A stretch of 8,592 nt of DNA, from NCBI GenBank assembly GCA_947303825.1, contig CAMYZK010000095.1, positions 1 to 8,592 on the forward strand, read 5' to 3'. Below, piece after piece: positions 7,393 to 8,592 of the stretch (position 1 is its first letter; the number at the start of each line of letters is the position of its first letter). Origin of the DNA: an uncultured Prevotella sp. GTDB taxonomy: Bacteria; Bacteroidota; Bacteroidia; Bacteroidales; Bacteroidaceae. The position numbers and the translations under genes are program-made. The notes under the pieces were generated by a model. It ran no database searches, was not told where the DNA came from, and saw only the letters and a program-made list of their open reading frames with translations.

Positions 7393-7424
7393 CAAAAATA
7401 GGTGTTTTATTTGAAATTACCAAA
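7393..7424 (-). promoter_or_regulatory. Minus-strand promoter without an obvious gene
   Basis: On the minus strand, TTTG (7424-7421) is followed after exactly 20 bases by TATTTTTG (7400-7393), matching the -33/-7 consensus. Transcription would start near 7386 and run leftward over the hairpin-rich region towards the tRNA. It lies downstream of the DUF6078-type gene, so it does not serve that gene. Confidence 0.5.
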
Positions 7425-7446
7425 TAAAGCTCAGAAATAGTGCAAT

Positions 7447-7872
7447 TTACCCGAAGTCCCAGGCTTCGACGTAGTGGTCGAAACGGATGCCGTCGGTGCT
7501 GCCGTATTTGGCGATGATCATCATGACGTCGTCCTGCTGCTTTGGCGTGAGCAGCATATCGCCATGATGGTAACGGTAATAGGGGCCACAGCCGGTGCTG
7601 AAATAACTCCTGATGCACAGTCGGGCTGCAGTCTTGTCTTTTCGCGGAAGGTTGTCGTAGATATGCGTAAAGCCCCATGCTTTCTGTACAAGGCGCTTCT
7701 CTTTGAAATACCTGCACTCACCATCCTTCCAGGCTGTAGGATAGACGGCAGGGCCATGATGACAACTCTCTGGCAATAACAGCCCAGCCTGATAATGCAT
7801 GCACGAGGCTCTGTTTGCGCATTGGGCGTTGAAGCACAAGGGATATCTTGTGGGTACATCTTGGTAAGTCAA
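7447..7872 (-). CDS. DUF6078-type small cysteine-containing protein, uncertain start or damaged 5' end
   Basis: A 141-residue protein (counted from a TTG start at 7872) matching my recollection of DUF6078 proteins of Bacteroides and Prevotella; the function is unknown. Visible features: VPTRYPLCFNAQC near the N-terminus, cysteines at 13, 18, 24, 37 and 53 that could bind a metal, a central GFTHIYDNLPRKDK segment, GPYYRYHHGDMLLTPKQQ, and an acidic aromatic end FDHYVEAWDFG. No signal peptide is seen. The start is ambiguous. An ATG at 7887-7885 sits an ordinary distance below a strong promoter and is in frame, but its fifth codon is TAA (7875-7873); the next codon is TTG. Either the gene starts at TTG, or a nonsense mutation has crippled it. 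The rest of the frame is intact and conserved-looking. Confidence 0.7.
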   Translation of the reverse strand: MTYQDVPTRYPLCFNAQCANRASCMHYQAGLLLPESCHHGPAVYPTAWKDGECRYFKEKRLVQKAWGFTHIYDNLPRKDKTAARLCIRSYFSTGCGPYYRYHHGDMLLTPKQQDDVMMIIAKYGSTDGIRFDHYVEAWDFG

Positions 7873-7909
7873 TTACTTCTCTTCCATATCTGTGTGACTG
7901 TCTTTGCTG

Positions 7910-7940
7910 CAAAGATACAAATAGACGTGCAAAGAACAAA
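7910..7940 (-). promoter_or_regulatory. Promoter of the DUF6078-type gene
   Basis: On the minus strand, TTTG (7940-7937) is followed after 19 bases by TATCTTTG (7917-7910), an exact consensus match. The ATG at 7887 is 22 bases below the -7 box. The surrounding 34 bases closely resemble the promoter at 5642-5675. Confidence 0.8.
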
Positions 7941-7944
7941 AGAA

Positions 7945-8040
7945 TAACTGTTTTTCTTTTTCTCTTGATTGAATTGATGTATTCATCCAAAATTGAATTC
8001 ATCTTCTACAAATACACAGTATCTTACTAACAATAATTGT
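7945..8040. other. AT-rich intergenic DNA
   Basis: Upstream of the DUF6078-gene promoter. It contains pyrimidine runs and the repeated words TTGAAT and TTCATC, but no credible gene, and no second promoter was found on either strand. Confidence 0.4.
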
Positions 8041-8117
8041 ATTACAAGCTATTTCACGTCTATTATAGTTCTACTTATCATCTATATTACATCTACTATA
8101 CATCTATTTATCATCTA
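8041..8117. repeat. Seven-unit 11-bp tandem repeat
   Basis: Seven adjacent 11-base units, each ending in CTA on the plus strand: ATTACAAGCTA, TTTCACGTCTA, TTATAGTTCTA, CTTATCATCTA, TATTACATCTA, CTATACATCTA, TTTATCATCTA. The last four are closest to a consensus nTWWnCATCTA (minus strand TAGATGnWWAn). The period holds without slips across 77 bases. Because 11 is not a multiple of three, the repeat does not encode a repeated peptide; the period is close to one helical turn. It lies about 100 bases upstream of the DUF6078-gene promoter, so phased protein binding or DNA bending is a reasonable guess. Confidence 0.8.
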
Positions 8118-8153
8118 CAAGGATTATCTCATTGGCTATTGGCGACGGAGTAG

Positions 8154-8318
8154 TGGGGAACCACAGAAATCCTCTCAACCTTTGCCTGCCGCTATGCCTA
8201 TTTCGATGCCAAGCGGGCGACGCCAACCGTGCTGGGCAAGGCCATGAACAACTTCCGTTTCAGCTTCAAGCACCGTATGGTGAACGGACTCTCGGAATAC
8301 TGGCTCTGTGAGAAATAA
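8154..8318 (+). pseudogene. C-terminal gene remnant without a start codon
   Basis: Fifty-four codons follow an in-frame TAG at 8151-8153 and end in TAA at 8316-8318. The encoded sequence looks protein-like (ACRYAYFDAKRATPTVLGKA, then NNFRFSFKHRMVNGLSEYW). The first in-frame ATG is at residue 31, and no promoter is visible upstream. The DNA is more GC-rich than the AT-rich repeat region to its left. I do not recognise the family. It is best read as the tail of a degraded gene whose front has been lost or separated by a stop or frameshift. Its stop codon directly abuts the stop of the minus-strand dipeptidase gene. Confidence 0.5.
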
Positions 8319-8592
8319 TTATTCCCTCTTGAACTTGTCTCCTGTCTGCTTTATGAGCTGACGGGCATAGCGTTCGGGGTATCCTGGGCGTTTTACTGTA
8401 GCCCCCAGTCCGTTGGGGGTGCGTAGGAACCGACCGTTGGTGTCCTCGGGCTTGGAGGTCATGTCGTTGTACTTCACAATGAGATAGAAGGCCAGCTGCT
8501 GCCAGCGCCCCAGCATCTCGTCAGCTTTCTGTCCTGTGTAGCCTGTGAGGAACTTCACTCTTGCAGCACTCTCCATGGCGAGGGCCTTGTCA
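8319..8592 (-). CDS. C69-family dipeptidase, C-terminal end (5' part outside window)
   Basis: The last 90 residues of a longer protein, open to the right edge of the window. Recognisable C-terminal elements of the Bacteroidetes C69 (formerly U34) dipeptidase family include GYTGQKADEMLGRWQQLAFY, LIVKYNDM, a TNGRF segment, and RPGYPERYARQLIKQTGD at the end. Family members are N-terminal nucleophile (cysteine) peptidases that cleave dipeptides, often exported in Bacteroidetes. The catalytic cysteine and any signal peptide lie outside the window, so activity cannot be judged. The ATG at 8576 is internal, not the start. The stop codon TAA (8321-8319) touches the stop of the plus-strand remnant, with no terminator hairpin between them. 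Confidence 0.75.
   Translation of the reverse strand, partial: DKALAMESAARVKFLTGYTGQKADEMLGRWQQLAFYLIVKYNDMTSKPEDTNGRFLRTPNGLGATVKRPGYPERYARQLIKQTGDKFKRE

Larger units (their letters stand above)
7051..7446. other. Intergenic region with hairpins and an opposing promoter
   Basis: This stretch of 396 bases lacks a convincing protein gene. Its first half (to about 7205) is visibly richer in G and C and holds several hairpins: GGTAGT/ACTACC, CGACC/GGTCG and ACGAT-GGT/ACC-ATCGT. It also contains the direct repeat AGCGACCAG at 7142-7150 and 7165-7173. The second half is AT- and pyrimidine-rich on the plus strand. A minus-strand promoter lies at 7393-7424. A 41-codon minus-strand frame (7211-7086, beginning MQKTMVSTNRSVDW) exists, but nothing in its sequence identifies it as a real gene. 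Confidence 0.5.

Noticed and set aside
6977..7446. Integrated mobile element at tRNA-Arg
   Set aside because: The tRNA 3' end is not repeated elsewhere in the window, and no integrase or mobility gene is present.
7379..7859. Other-frame and antisense reading frames over the DUF6078-type gene
   Set aside because: They overlap the recognisable DUF6078-type protein in alternative frames and have no independent motif or promoter.
8041..8117. CRISPR array or plasmid iterons
   Set aside because: Units are 11 bases and directly adjacent, with no spacers and no cas genes; no replication-initiator gene is nearby to support an iteron origin.
7993..8247. Plus-strand frame through the AT-rich repeat region
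   Set aside because: Its first half translates the 11-bp repeats in shifting phase into low-complexity Ile/Tyr/Thr sequence, and its second half is out of frame with the protein-like 54-codon tail.

Overview
The window looks like chromosomal DNA from a member of the Bacteroidales, most likely a Prevotella-type organism. This rests on protein families largely confined to that order (a DUF3078-type outer-membrane protein, a DUF6078-type protein, a Bacteroidetes-style C69 dipeptidase) and on promoters of the Bacteroidetes type: TTTG at -33, then TAnnTTTG at -7 after a 19-20 base spacer. No Shine-Dalgarno-like sequence is evident ahead of the genes. Genus assignment is an inference.

Layout. 1-1560, plus strand: the C-terminal part of an MltF-like lytic transglycosylase, overlapping by ATGA a BadF/BadG-type sugar kinase that resembles N-acetylglucosamine kinases; together they suggest cell-wall cleavage coupled to amino-sugar salvage. 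1586-5402, minus strand, convergent with the first pair: glnS (glutaminyl-tRNA synthetase), then 9 bases later a large tetratricopeptide-repeat protein, then a DedA-family membrane protein joined to it by another ATGA overlap. The three form an apparent operon driven from a promoter near 5431. As written, glnS carries a one-base frameshift at a short A run (4609-4612), so it reads as two overlapping halves. 5403-5682 is a divergent promoter region. 5683-6897, plus strand: a DUF3078-type predicted outer-membrane beta-barrel protein whose promoter lies so close to its ATG that the mRNA may be almost leaderless. 6977-7050, plus strand: tRNA-Arg(ACG) with its own promoter.

7051-8592 is more irregular. 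About 400 bases without a convincing gene follow the tRNA. The first half is hairpin-rich, and a strong minus-strand promoter (7393-7424) points back across it towards the tRNA. Next is a minus-strand DUF6078-type gene with an excellent promoter but a stop codon five codons after its first ATG, so it either starts at TTG or is damaged. Upstream of it lie an AT-rich stretch and a seven-unit, 11-bp tandem repeat (8041-8117). After that comes a 54-codon plus-strand reading frame with no start codon, probably a gene remnant, whose stop codon abuts the stop codon of a minus-strand C69 dipeptidase that runs off the right edge.

I see no insertion sequence, CRISPR array, phage gene or complete novel multi-gene system. 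The points most worth checking are the 11-bp repeat, the RNA-like region after the tRNA with its opposing promoter, the glnS frameshift, the DUF6078 start region and the shared extended promoter sequence.
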